Origin: an uncultured Clostridia bacterium
Lineage (GTDB): Bacteria > Bacillota > Clostridia > Christensenellales > CAG-917
Length of the DNA: 64,000 bases
Assembly (NCBI GenBank): GCA_934233745.1
Contig: CAKQGN010000002.1
Coordinates: 152,165 to 216,164, forward strand
Reading direction: 5' to 3'
A model generated the notes under the pieces. That model had not been told where the DNA came from, made no database searches, and was given only the letters and a program-made list of their open reading frames with translations. The translations under genes were made by a program, and so were the position numbers. This document shows, piece after piece, positions 8,712 to 17,489 of the stretch. The stretch's first letter is position 1. Each line of letters starts with the position of its first letter.

Positions 8712-9575
8712 ATGAATACGCTTATTTTGGTTTTGTCGCTTGTCGCGGGTGTTGTCGGCACCGGGCTTGGCGGCGTTATAGGAGTGTTGCTCAAAAACAA
8801 GGGCAACAAAATTATGGGCAGAGTGCTAAGTTTTGCAGGTGGCGTTATGGTTGGCGTCGTCACGTTTGAGATGCTTCCGGAAGCAATCGAATATTCCAAA
8901 ATCGAAAATTCAATCGAACAATCGGGAATACTGATTGCGGTTGCGGGGTTGGTGGTCGGTATGCTTGTCATATTCGGACTGAACAAACTTCTGGATATAA
9001 TAGAAAATATGCGGGACACGCACAGAAGCATCGAGGAGCTTCACCACGAAACCAAGGTTATAGAGGCAAACGACGCTCTTATGGCGGACGCAAGCAACGC
9101 GAGCGTTGTAAAAACGCAGGAAGTCGACAAAAAATCCCTGCTCAAAGCAGGCGTAATCATGTTGATTGCAATCGCCCTTCACAATCTGCCCGAGGGTATG
9201 GCAATAGGCGCAACCGGCGCGGGCAATACGCAAACAGGCATCCTTATCGCAATCATTATCGCAGTACACAATATTCCCGAGGGCATGGCGATATCCGCAC
9301 CGTTGGCAAGCGGCGGCGTCAAGGGGTGGAAAACCATTTTGCTCACCGCACTTGCAGGGGCGGCAACGGTGCTTGGCGCGGTGATAGGACTTGCCGTGGG
9401 CGGAATAAGCAAACTTGCAAGCGGAGTTTGCATGGGACTTGCGGGAGGCGCAATGCTTTATGTCACGTTCTGTGAGATTTTGCCGCAGTCCATTCTTATG
9501 GAGGAGGGCAGAGTGCCTGCCGTCAGCATGCTTGTGGGCATAATTTGCTCGATGGTGTTCGTTTTTGCTTTTTAA
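8712..9575 (+). CDS. ZIP-family divalent metal transporter
   Basis: This integral membrane protein imports Zn2+ or a similar divalent metal. The 287-residue sequence shows about eight hydrophobic segments. It has the duplicated family signature HNLPEGMAIG (near 157) and HNIPEGMAIS (near 195), whose His and Glu residues form the binuclear metal site. A hydrophilic loop near residues 100-135 contains HRSIEELHHE, a plausible metal-sensing loop. The length fits ZupT-like bacterial ZIPs. It is a single gene with its own candidate promoter and no visible metal operator. Metal specificity cannot be read from sequence. Confidence 0.92.
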   Translation: MNTLILVLSLVAGVVGTGLGGVIGVLLKNKGNKIMGRVLSFAGGVMVGVVTFEMLPEAIEYSKIENSIEQSGILIAVAGLVVGMLVIFGLNKLLDIIENMRDTHRSIEELHHETKVIEANDALMADASNASVVKTQEVDKKSLLKAGVIMLIAIALHNLPEGMAIGATGAGNTQTGILIAIIIAVHNIPEGMAISAPLASGGVKGWKTILLTALAGAATVLGAVIGLAVGGISKLASGVCMGLAGGAMLYVTFCEILPQSILMEEGRVPAVSMLVGIICSMVFVFAF

Positions 9576-9618
9576 GAAATATTTTTCCGTAAAAATCGAC
9601 AAATAAGAATCGGAAATG

Positions 9619-9627
9619 TGTTACAAT
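9619..9627 (+). promoter_or_regulatory. Extended -10 element giving a predicted leaderless biotin ligase mRNA
   Basis: TG-T-TACAAT ends at 9627, and the ATG of the ligase gene is at 9635. Transcription starting 6-7 bases after the -10 would begin at or one base before the ATG. No ribosome site and no good -35 are visible. Confidence 0.5.
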
Positions 9628-9634
9628 TTGTCCG

Positions 9635-10408
9635 ATGAAAAGCGTTGTAACCAAAAAGAGAATCGCAAAATATCTGACCTCGCCGTTCGACGTCGAGGTT
9701 TTTCGCACGCTGAAATCATCGAATCTCACCGCAAAAGAGGCGATTTTCGCGTCGAAACGGTCGAATTTTGTCATTGTTGCCAGGGAGCAGACGGGCGGAA
9801 TGGGCAGGTTCGATCGCAAGTTCTGTTCACCCAAAGATTGCGGCGCATATTTCAGCGCGGTGATCACTCCCAAAACCGAGCAAATCGAATACATAACTCC
9901 TCTTTGCGCAGTTGCCACGGCAAACGCAATACGCAAAGTTTGCAACAAAGACGCCGAAATAAAATGGGTGAACGACATTTACGTCGGCACAAAAAAATGC
10001 GTCGGCATTCTTTGCGAGGCGGTTGCAAGCAGGAATTCGGCAAATATCGACAGAATTGTCATGGGCATCGGCATCAATCTCTTTGAACCCAAATGCGGAT
10101 ACGACGATGAAATCAAGGATATAGTCGGTGTGGTCGGCGAAGAAATCGAGGACGTTTCAAACAAAATCATCGCAACAACGCTCGACAACATATGGAATTT
10201 GCTCGAACATTTCGACAAACGACAAATCGCAAAAGAGTACAAGGAGCTTTCTATGCTTATAGGCAAAACCGTTCGGGTGTGCAGGGTTGAAAAAAAGGAC
10301 GAAACGGCAAAAGTTTGCGATATAGACGACAAATGCCGACTTGTGGTCGAGTATGAGGACAAAAGAAAAGAAAGTTTGGACGGCGGAGAGGTGTCAATAA
10401 AATGGTAA
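9635..10408 (+). CDS. Biotin--[biotin carboxyl carrier protein] ligase, without DNA-binding domain
   Basis: The enzyme activates biotin to biotinyl-AMP and attaches it to the carrier-protein lysine, in the cytoplasm. The 257-residue product has the ligase loop as REQTGGMGRFDRKFCSP (near 50-65, where many relatives read GRGR-GR-W), the catalytic KWVNDIYV near 110, the GIGIN strand, and a C-terminal SH3-like domain ending GEVSIKW. There is no N-terminal HTH, so unlike E. coli BirA it should not repress transcription. It overlaps bioY by seven bases. Its likely client in this window is the biotin carrier at 53269. Confidence 0.88.
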   Translation: MKSVVTKKRIAKYLTSPFDVEVFRTLKSSNLTAKEAIFASKRSNFVIVAREQTGGMGRFDRKFCSPKDCGAYFSAVITPKTEQIEYITPLCAVATANAIRKVCNKDAEIKWVNDIYVGTKKCVGILCEAVASRNSANIDRIVMGIGINLFEPKCGYDDEIKDIVGVVGEEIEDVSNKIIATTLDNIWNLLEHFDKRQIAKEYKELSMLIGKTVRVCRVEKKDETAKVCDIDDKCRLVVEYEDKRKESLDGGEVSIKW

Positions 10409-11049
10409 AAACTCAAAATACAATCACAAAATCGTCAAATAAAGCGGTGTCAAGGACATTGCGCATTGTTCGTATCGCCATTTTTGTCGCGCTTATAATA
10501 GTCGGAGCATTTGTAAAATTTCCGATAGGAATCGTGCCTGTTTCCATGCAGTTTGCGTTTTGTATGTTCGCTTCTTTGATGCTCGGCGGTCTTGACTCGT
10601 TCATTTGTGTCGCGATATACATTGTGATGGGGCTCATAGGCATCCCGGTTTTTTCGGCAGGCGGCGGATTTGCGTACGTTCTGCAACCGACATTCGGTTA
10701 CATTCTCGGATTTTTGATTGCCGCACCCGTCGGCGGTTTTATTGCAAGGGGCTTGAAAAACGACGCGAAGCTCAACGTTTTCAGGCTTTTGGCCGGTGCG
10801 TTTTGTGCGCTTGCGATTGTGTACACTGTCGGCGTTATGTATATGTACCTTATGCTCAATTTTTACGTCGGTACGGCAATGTCTATGTCGAAAGCGTGGA
10901 TGGCAGGGTGCGCGGTGTTTCTGCCGACGGATTGCAGCTGGTGCGTTGTCGGTTCGCTTGTGACTTATGCGGTGCTCAGAAGATACAATCCGCAACTCAC
11001 CGTTTCCAAAAAGATGCATTCCGAGCCTTACGTCAGGGAAATCGACTGA
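10402..11049 (+). CDS. bioY: BioY biotin transporter (ECF S-component)
   Basis: The protein binds and imports biotin, alone or with an ECF energizing module that is not in this window. The 215-residue sequence has six hydrophobic segments and the BioY pattern GLIGIPVFSAGGGFAYVLQPTFGY..GF near residues 73-105. The ATG at 10402 lies inside the ligase stop region (ATGGTAA), so biotin uptake and attachment are co-translated. The N-terminus has about 20 extra charged residues before the first helix. There are no biotin synthesis genes nearby, which suggests biotin scavenging; that is an inference from one window. Confidence 0.93.
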   Translation: MVKTQNTITKSSNKAVSRTLRIVRIAIFVALIIVGAFVKFPIGIVPVSMQFAFCMFASLMLGGLDSFICVAIYIVMGLIGIPVFSAGGGFAYVLQPTFGYILGFLIAAPVGGFIARGLKNDAKLNVFRLLAGAFCALAIVYTVGVMYMYLMLNFYVGTAMSMSKAWMAGCAVFLPTDCSWCVVGSLVTYAVLRRYNPQLTVSKKMHSEPYVREID

Positions 11050-11138
11050 TTTTTTGTCTTAATCGTGCGTTTTGCATATTGTATTTGCGCTCTTTATATG
11101 TTAAAATATTTATATAATAATGTTTACGGGAGTAAATT

Positions 11139-12176
11139 ATGCAACACGAAATCACAAAACCTACCGAACTATTGAATCAAGAAGGCAATGTTTTAGAACC
11201 CGGCTTTGCCAAAAAGATGCTTTATAATTACAATCGCGAGAACATCACCGCAAAAAAGACGCGCATCAAAGAGTGGGACTACTATTATATCGCCAACAAA
11301 GAGTATGCGCTTTGCCTTACCATCAGCGATATGGGCTTTGTCGGCGCATTGAGCCTCACGGTCATGGATTTTGTCACGCCCGCGCAGTTCACAAATTCCG
11401 CAATATGCCTTTTCCCGATGGGCAAATTCAACATGCCCCGCACAAGCGAAAAGGGCGATTGTTCTTTCAAAATCGGCAAAGTCGAAATGAAATTCGAAAA
11501 CGACGGCGAAAAACGTCACCTCACCGGCATTTATCCGAACGCCGACAAATTCGGCACGGACGTCAAGTGGGATATCGTCATTTCCGACGTGCCCGAAGAG
11601 AGCATGGTCATCGCAACGCCGTTCAACAAAAAAGGACATTTCTATTTCAATCAAAAAATCAACTGCATGAGAGCGCAAGGAAGTTTCTTCCTCGGCGATA
11701 AGGAATGCAAATTCGACGGTGCGGACAGCCTTGCGACACTCGACTGGGGACGCGGAGTGTGGACATACGACAATACATGGTATTGGGGAAGTTTGCAAAC
11801 CCGCCTCAAAGACGGTTCTACATTCGGCTGGAACATAGGATACGGCTTTGGAGACACCACTGCCGCAAGCGAAGATATGCTCTTTTACAATGGCAAGTCC
11901 CACAAAATCGGACGCACAGAGTTTATCATTCCCGGCGACAAAGAGGGTGAGCCTCGCTATATGGAGGACTGGAAGTTTGTGTCCGATGACGGACGACTGG
12001 ATTGCACCTTCCATCCTCTCATCGACCGTTACGAGCCGTTCGACCTCAAAGTCATGTGCATGATTCCCCATCAGGTTTTCGGTTACATTTCAGGCAAGTG
12101 CGTGCTTGATGACGGCACTGTGATTGAATTGGATAATGAGCTGGGGTTTGCCGAAAAAGTTCACAACAAATGGTAA
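11139..12176 (+). CDS. DUF2804-family protein
   Basis: The 345-residue protein matches the DUF2804 pattern: KEWDYYYI near residue 45, a beta-rich body, and the characteristic LDWGRGVWTYDNTWYWGS near 205-222. The fold is lipocalin-like (AttH/CrtC type) by family, but no reaction is established. It has no signal peptide or TM segment. CGGGAG precedes the ATG, and a TATAAT at 11113-11118 lies upstream without a convincing -35. A second, divergent relative is at 15984-17069, so this genome keeps at least two. Confidence 0.75.
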   Translation: MQHEITKPTELLNQEGNVLEPGFAKKMLYNYNRENITAKKTRIKEWDYYYIANKEYALCLTISDMGFVGALSLTVMDFVTPAQFTNSAICLFPMGKFNMPRTSEKGDCSFKIGKVEMKFENDGEKRHLTGIYPNADKFGTDVKWDIVISDVPEESMVIATPFNKKGHFYFNQKINCMRAQGSFFLGDKECKFDGADSLATLDWGRGVWTYDNTWYWGSLQTRLKDGSTFGWNIGYGFGDTTAASEDMLFYNGKSHKIGRTEFIIPGDKEGEPRYMEDWKFVSDDGRLDCTFHPLIDRYEPFDLKVMCMIPHQVFGYISGKCVLDDGTVIELDNELGFAEKVHNKW

Positions 12177-12179
12177 AAA

Positions 12180-12870
12180 GTCGCTCGGTCGTCATTGCGG
12201 TCAAGGCAATCGTCCTAAACGTCATTTCGAGGAGTGAAGCGACGTGGAAATTACATCAATAGAAACAAAAAACTATTTGACGATTGCCACAAACCGCATT
12301 AGCCCTCGCGCCTACTATCGCGCAGAAAATCTTTGCTATCAAAATAAGACGGACAAAAACTCAAACCACAATTTCGCAAGATTGTCTGCTTGGTGAAGTG
12401 CGCCTTTGGCGCAATGGAGTATTCCAAATCTTCCTTTTGTCATTGCGAGGAGCAACGAGAGTTGCGACGTGGCAATCAAGCGGAGCGAAATGCGCCTGAC
12501 GGCTAGATTCCCACGGTCACATTGTTCCCTCGGAATGACACGGGTGGGACACCCACACCCGAACGAACACATATTCAGGGCGTACTTATAAACGGTATGT
12601 GCAACTTCAAAGACGGAACACGAGCTGCAAGGCGGCGAGAATTTGAGCGCCGAGCTTGACGGTTGTACCGTCCGACTGCGCCGTGTTGTTGCGTAGCTGG
12701 CGCACAAAGGACGGTGGCATAACGAGAGAATTGTCCCTATCTATGCGAGTGCCGACTGTCTCCCCCGCGAACGACGGATAATTATGTAAAGAATTGTCCC
12801 TAACTGAGTGGTGGGAGAAATACCGGCGTGTCCGGAAAGAGGGGGCACATCTAATTTAGAGTTCACGACG
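12180..12870. repeat. Mosaic repeat island 1 (intergenic, no gene)
   Basis: This 690-base gap contains pieces shared with the other islands. CATTGCGAGGAGCAACGAG-type sequence at about 12440-12475 belongs to the dispersed family whose translation reads HCERSEA. A CGCAGAAAATCTTTGCTATC-type block lies at about 12320-12420. An inverted copy of the CTCGCATAGATAGGG block is at 12735-12749, next to AGCTTGACGG. Open frames here are repeat-derived, not genes. Confidence 0.7.
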
Positions 12871-12900
12871 AAAAACTCTATATTATATTAAGGTGAAAAT

Positions 12901-13623
12901 ATGAACTACAATGGCGAAGGTGTACACGCACTTGTGTGCGCGGTGGAGGACTTGACCAACTCCAACTTGATTTTCGTTGACAGAAAACTCAAACCGATTT
13001 TGAAGTGTTTGGCGTATTATCCCGAGTTCCGCTCGGTGCTTTCAAAGTGCAATCAGGGCTTCGATTATGATGCGGAAAAGAAAAAAGCATGTGCCAAACT
13101 TGGTGACAGCGACGTTTTCAGACTTCCGAAAAATCCAAGAATATTGGTTGCGCTCGTATCGAATATGCTTGTCGAATTCGACGCGGACGGCATGGACATT
13201 GTGGGATTTTCGGCAAAGTATTTTCCCGAAGAAACAAAGCAGGCAAGTTTTGAACAATTTTGTTCTCGAGTCGTTGAGCCGTTCAAACTCGCGCTTGTTT
13301 CTCTTGTCGTAGACGGCATGGAAGAAGAGCCTCAGGCGGTTGAACGCACGGTGGAATTTGCATCCAGCGGATTGCATCAGCAAACCGAGTATCTCATTGT
13401 CGCAATGTACAACAACCTGCAAGAAGCGGCAATGGAAGAAGAGGAAAGAGCGGAGTTTATGATAATGTTGGAGGGGTTTGCCGCGGCGCTCGACACGCGA
13501 GATTCGCTGATGATAAAAGCGGTCTGGACAGGACTTAAAAAGGCACTAAACGCAAAGAAACTTTGTCAAAAAGAAGTTGAAAAGACAAACGAAGTGCTGC
13601 GGTTATATCTTGTTACAAAATAA
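12901..13623 (+). CDS. Conserved-looking hypothetical cytoplasmic protein
   Basis: I do not recognise this 240-residue protein. It is rich in helix-forming residues, has no signal peptide or TM segment, and carries an acidic stretch EAAMEEEERAEF near 178-190. AAGGTG five bases before the ATG is a good ribosome site, and a TATATT at 12879-12884 could be its -10. A terminator follows the stop. The even helical pattern would suit a HEAT-like or helical-bundle scaffold, but this is only an impression. Confidence 0.7.
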   Translation: MNYNGEGVHALVCAVEDLTNSNLIFVDRKLKPILKCLAYYPEFRSVLSKCNQGFDYDAEKKKACAKLGDSDVFRLPKNPRILVALVSNMLVEFDADGMDIVGFSAKYFPEETKQASFEQFCSRVVEPFKLALVSLVVDGMEEEPQAVERTVEFASSGLHQQTEYLIVAMYNNLQEAAMEEEERAEFMIMLEGFAAALDTRDSLMIKAVWTGLKKALNAKKLCQKEVEKTNEVLRLYLVTK

Positions 13624-13636
13624 CAAAAACAACACA

Positions 13637-13683
13637 AAACGGGTTTTATATATGCGGATGCAGATGATAAAGCCCGTTTTTTT
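13637..13683 (+). terminator. Terminator directly before the lipase-like gene
   Basis: AAACGGG (13637-13643) pairs with CCCGTTT (13673-13679) and is followed by a T tract to 13683. The ATG at 13697 is only 14 bases further, so the next gene needs a promoter inside the hairpin loop or read-through. Confidence 0.7.
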
Positions 13684-13696
13684 GAAGAGGGAAAAT

Positions 13697-15217
13697 ATGA
13701 GGGTGAAAAAGATTATCGTTGCATGTGTTTTGGCGTGCGTTGTTTTTGCATCGTGTTTTTCGCTTGCGGCGTGCGGCGACAAAAATAAGAAGAATGACAA
13801 AGCAATCATCTATGTCACTGCGCTTTTCGGAGGAGGGCTTTATGACCAAGAAACGAATGAAGCGGTGTGGGAGCCTTTCAAAACCGAGATCGACGCCGTA
13901 AAAGTTATGAAAGGCGAGATGGAAATGAAAGAAATCGTTTCGCATTTCAAAGACGAATTTTCGGATATATTAAAACTGGTCGGAAGTACCGTAAGTTACA
14001 AGGAAGGATCTCTTCTTTGGAATCTCACTTTGGACAACGAGGGCAATTCTTACAATCCAAATATCGCTCCTGCAAACGGTTTGCCGAAAGACTCAAACGG
14101 CAACGTGATGGACGTAAGTTACGGTGCTTTCGGAATTTACAAAAATTTTGTCGACCATATTTCAGCCGAGTACGGTGATCGCTATGACGTAACGGTTTAC
14201 AACCAGGACTGGCGTATGTCACCCGCAAAAAGCGCGGCGGATCTTGAAAATTTTATCGAAAACAACGGTTATAAAGAGGTAATCTTCATGTCGCACAGCA
14301 TGGGCGCACCCGTTGTCAACAACTATCTTGCAAGAAGCGAAGCAAACCGCAACAAAGTCAAATTGTACATGGGGTTTGCACCTGCAACTCTCGGTTCGTT
14401 CGATGCGCTTGCGGCCATGACGTGTCCCGACGTATACGTTGACAACTTCCTCGGCGGAATGGATTTGAGCGGCTTACCCGTTGATGTTTATGCGATTGTA
14501 GACAGCATTGTCAACGGCAAACTCGGCGATTTTTTCCGCAACAATATCGGGCTTATGTCCCTTGTTCCGTCATGGCAACTCATAAGTTCCGACCAATACG
14601 ACGCGAACAACCCGGCAATAACGGTTGACGGCAAGGCAATCGAAACAAAAGATGAACTTTACAATCTCTACAAATCCATGCGTTGGGCAAAATATCTTGT
14701 TCCGCGCACGAAACAAGAGATAAAAGATTCGGATGACGGCGCAGATTATTCAAGAGTCAGAGCCGAAAAAGGACAACCTTCCGACGAAGAAGGATATCGA
14801 ATCAAAGATTTTGCAGCCAATCTCGACGACTATTTTGACAACATGTTTATAAACGGAAAAATTGCCAGCGAAAGCATAGCAAATTCATATTATTTCCTCG
14901 GCACGGGCGGCAGAGCAACCATAACCAATCTCGAACTCACCACAATCAAGGATGACGACGGCAACATCGTATATGACGATTACGGCTGTGTGAATTACAA
15001 TTACAAACTTGTCACCGCAGGCGGTGCGCAAAGCAAGTGGGGCGACGGAACCGTGCCGTATTACAGTTCAATCGGCGGCAACACCGCAACGGCGGAATAT
15101 CTCGCGTCGCTCGGCAATCGTCTTGTGGAATTAGAGGGAGAAAATCACGGCATGGTCGGCATAGACTGGGATTTGCTTGGACCGCATGTGATGACACTAC
15201 TCAAACAATTTGCCTGA
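13697..15217 (+). CDS. Lipoprotein with LCAT/lipase-type alpha/beta-hydrolase domain
   Basis: The start is the ATG at 13697 behind GAAGAGGG. The 506-residue product has a lipoprotein signal ending FSLAAC with Cys26, so it should be anchored on the outer face of the membrane. The hydrolase part resembles the lecithin:cholesterol acyltransferase family: a YDVTVYNQDWRMSPA strand region, the nucleophile elbow MSHSMGAPVVNNYL with Ser201, and a C-terminal ENHGMVG that could hold the catalytic His. Known members hydrolyse or transfer acyl chains; the substrate here is unknown. No downstream partner is seen. Confidence 0.8.
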   Translation: MRVKKIIVACVLACVVFASCFSLAACGDKNKKNDKAIIYVTALFGGGLYDQETNEAVWEPFKTEIDAVKVMKGEMEMKEIVSHFKDEFSDILKLVGSTVSYKEGSLLWNLTLDNEGNSYNPNIAPANGLPKDSNGNVMDVSYGAFGIYKNFVDHISAEYGDRYDVTVYNQDWRMSPAKSAADLENFIENNGYKEVIFMSHSMGAPVVNNYLARSEANRNKVKLYMGFAPATLGSFDALAAMTCPDVYVDNFLGGMDLSGLPVDVYAIVDSIVNGKLGDFFRNNIGLMSLVPSWQLISSDQYDANNPAITVDGKAIETKDELYNLYKSMRWAKYLVPRTKQEIKDSDDGADYSRVRAEKGQPSDEEGYRIKDFAANLDDYFDNMFINGKIASESIANSYYFLGTGGRATITNLELTTIKDDDGNIVYDDYGCVNYNYKLVTAGGAQSKWGDGTVPYYSSIGGNTATAEYLASLGNRLVELEGENHGMVGIDWDLLGPHVMTLLKQFA

Positions 15218-15234
15218 TTTTGTTAATGATAGAT

Positions 15235-15915
15235 TGGGAAAAATAAACTCTAAATACAACTCCCCCTTTCCTCACGTGTTTTGTTCGTCCTCTACAAGAG
15301 CGGGGCAGCGTGTACTCTAAATTAGATGTGCCCCCTCTTTCCGGACACGCCGGTATTTCTCCCACCACTCAGATAGGGGCAATTCTCTACAAGATTACCC
15401 GTCGTTCGTGGGGGAGACAATCGGCACTCGCATAGATAGGGACAATTCTCTCATTATGCCACTTCGCCTGCGTGGCGGCTGCGCAATAGAATGCCACGCA
15501 TTCTCGTGCTTTTCGTCAAGCTCGGCGCTCATATTCTCGCCGCCGTTGCGGCTCGTGTTCCGTCTGCGAATAAGCACATACCGTTTATAAGTACGTTTCG
15601 AATAAGTTTTCGTTCGGGTGTGGGCGTCCCGCCCGCAACTGCAACAAAGTTGCAATATCACTTGCGCAAAGCGCAAATATCACTGTTGCCATAGGCAACA
15701 ATATCATGCACGCGTTGCGTGCATATCATTTACCTTACCGTTGCGGCTCGCACTACGAATAAGCACATACCGTGTATAAGAACGCCCTGAATAAGTGTTC
15801 GTTTATCCGCTTGCGCCAACGGCGCATTTCACCAAGCAGACAATCTTGCGAAACTGTGGCAGGAGTTTTTGTCCCTGCTCGAACTGATAGCAAAGATTTT
15901 CTGCGCGGTAGGGAT
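15235..15915. repeat. Mosaic repeat island 2
   Basis: The gap holds a CTCGCATAGATAGGG block at 15427-15441, the adjoining CAAGCTCGGCGCTCATATTC block, a four-hairpin array (15641-15723) and the inverted CTTTGCTATCAGTTCGAGCA-type block near 15870-15900. All pieces recur in other islands. The only frames are translations of repeats. Confidence 0.75.
15641..15723 (+). repeat. Four-mini-hairpin array with ATATCA spacers, copy 1
   Basis: Four perfect small hairpins follow each other: GCAACaaaGTTGC (15641), TTGCGCaaaGCGCAA (15662), GTTGCCataGGCAAC (15685) and TGCACGCgttGCGTGCA (15707). They are separated by 7-8 bases containing ATATCA. Two further copies are at 51175-51256 (inverted) and 55348-55429. 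Confidence 0.85.
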
Positions 15916-15987
15916 GTAAAAAACAAGGCAAACAAAAGGAAGACGCACAAAATTGCGCGTCTTCCGTCAAATTGCCTTGTTTTTTAC
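15916..15987 (-). terminator. Two-helix terminator hairpin that includes the DUF2804 stop codon
   Basis: A perfect 16-base outer helix (15916-15931 with 15972-15987) contains the TAA stop of the minus-strand gene. After a symmetric six-base internal loop, a second helix GGAAGACGC/GCGTCTTCC (15938-15946 with 15957-15965) follows. A/T runs at both ends could make it bidirectional. Confidence 0.75.
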
Positions 15988-17069
15988 ATGTGTGTAGTCT
16001 TATCTTCTCCGATACCGATCATGCCGTCGACGACATATTTTTTGCCGTTTGTGTCGGTGACATATCCACTGATTGTGCCATAGGGAAGAGCATAGTAGCA
16101 CATAAGAGGAATGGGCATATAAAACACTCGGTTGATTTCAAATTTGATGTCGACTATGCCTTTGCCCGCTTCGTCTTTGATATACCATACGTTTGCTTTT
16201 TTCTTGCCTTTTTCGTGAGTGAACACGACAGGGGGCATGGGGAATGATTCATCGTCAACCCAAATTACGTTCTCGTTGTATTGGTGCTGATCGACGGATT
16301 GATTGCGAGTGAGGTTGAACGCAAAGTATCTCTTTTGACCGTTGTCGTCGATTTGTCCCATTGTGGTGAGCCAATCGTAGTGTGCGTTGAACGGATAGAA
16401 TCCTTTGTGATCGTCGATAATGCCGACAGAGCGTTCGTTGGTTGTGAAAACTTTGCCGTTGAGAGTTATCGTGCCCGACGCTTTGAAGAAATCCTTTTCG
16501 CTGTACAATGCGTTTCTGAACGAGCCGTCTTTGTTTCTTGCAAGAGGCATAACGCCGTTGGCAAGAGGGGAGATACGCTCAAAATGAATATCGATTGTAA
16601 ATTCGCCGCTTTTGCCTTTTGTAAATCCTTTTGCGTGGGCTTTACCGTTTAGAAAGTCGTTTTCGATTTTATACTCGCTGTTTTTTGTTTTGCAATAGCA
16701 ATGGTCGTCCACAAGTTGCGTTGCCACGTGCGCTTTTTTCTTTGGCACGAGGTTGCGCCAGCTGTAGATTTTGTTTTCTTTTTTGTCGTACCAGACAAAG
16801 ATGGAAAAGCCCATCGGACCGGTGTTGTAAACCGCGCTGATGAGCGCGCCCTCGTCCATATGGACTTCAAACGCTTCCCATTCGACAAGCCTTGACGGTT
16901 TCATAAAATCGGGCATTTTGCTTCCGCACGGTTTCACTGCGTCAAGAAGATTCAGATTTTTGAAAGGCGCGTCGAAAGTGCCGAAATGCACCTTGCCGTT
17001 TTCCACGATAGAATCGGGCGTGGGGGCGGGCAAACGCGTCGAACTGATGTAATCGGGTAAATTGCTCAT
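15984..17069 (-). CDS. Second DUF2804-like protein
   Basis: The 361-residue product shares with the gene at 11139 the overall length, the beta-rich composition and a central motif of the type DDHKGFYPFNAHYDWLTTMG (near 220-240), in the place where the first copy has LDWGRGVWTYDNTWYWGS. It is more divergent, so the family assignment is moderate. There is no signal peptide. GGGAG precedes the ATG, and a good promoter lies 30 bases upstream. The stop is buried in the terminator helix. AttH/CrtC-like lipocalin folds are the best-known relatives; no substrate is known. Confidence 0.65.
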   Translation of the reverse strand: MSNLPDYISSTRLPAPTPDSIVENGKVHFGTFDAPFKNLNLLDAVKPCGSKMPDFMKPSRLVEWEAFEVHMDEGALISAVYNTGPMGFSIFVWYDKKENKIYSWRNLVPKKKAHVATQLVDDHCYCKTKNSEYKIENDFLNGKAHAKGFTKGKSGEFTIDIHFERISPLANGVMPLARNKDGSFRNALYSEKDFFKASGTITLNGKVFTTNERSVGIIDDHKGFYPFNAHYDWLTTMGQIDDNGQKRYFAFNLTRNQSVDQHQYNENVIWVDDESFPMPPVVFTHEKGKKKANVWYIKDEAGKGIVDIKFEINRVFYMPIPLMCYYALPYGTISGYVTDTNGKKYVVDGMIGIGEDKTTHM

Positions 17070-17097
17070 TCTATTTCTCCCTTAGTATGATATTCAA

Positions 17098-17126
17098 ATT
17101 GTAACACAATAGTTGCGCTTATGCAA
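17098..17126 (-). promoter_or_regulatory. Promoter for the second DUF2804-like gene
   Basis: On the minus strand TTGCAT (17126-17121), a 17-base spacer, then TACAAT (17103-17098), preceded by TG one base away, which is an extended -10. Confidence 0.7.
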
Positions 17127-17442
17127 TAAGCTCGCCCGATTTTTTTACACAAACGTACGATATTTTTTATAGTCCTCGCATTTTTGACAAAACGTCTTAT
17201 ACGTTATGCGTGTGCAAAAAAATAAAAAGCACTCCCGAATATTGCCAAAAAGTCACAAACCGACGATAGAAGTTGCAAATCAAAATGAGTTTCCGAGTTG
17301 TTTGTGAGCGGACAAGAAAAAGCGATAAATTGCAATATGTCGGTTTTATAATGTCAAAACGCAGTGATAAAATCCAGTTTTGTTCAAAAATTGGCTTTTA
17401 ATATCTCAAGCGAAGGGCGATGTTTTTTTGACCGATATGATG
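17127..17442. other. AT-rich divergent intergenic region with no gene seen
   Basis: This stretch separates the minus-strand DUF2804-like gene from the plus-strand PH-domain gene. I see no convincing reading frame, repeat-family member or strong hairpin in it. Only the flanking promoters can be supported. Confidence 0.5.
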
Positions 17443-17471
17443 TTGAAAAAAGAAAAAGAATTTGATATACT
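17443..17471 (+). promoter_or_regulatory. Sigma-A promoter for the PH-domain gene
   Basis: TTGAAA at 17443-17448, 17-base spacer, TATACT at 17466-17471. The mRNA would start near 17478, directly at the AAGGAGAA ribosome site. Confidence 0.8.
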
Positions 17472-17489
17472 GTTAAGAAGGAGAACTAT

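Noticed and set aside
12406..12591. Frame reading VIARSNESCDVAIKRSE
   Set aside because: This is the well-known translation of a dispersed HCERSEA-type intergenic repeat.
15408..15590. Open frame reading GTRIDRDNSLIMPLRLRGG, recurring at 44935, 55130 and (inverted) 60750
   Set aside because: It has no ribosome site and recurs in every mosaic island with in-frame decay. It is a translation of repeat DNA, not a gene family.
15641..15723. CRISPR array
   Set aside because: The spaced units are four different hairpins, not one repeat with unique spacers, and the period is too short.
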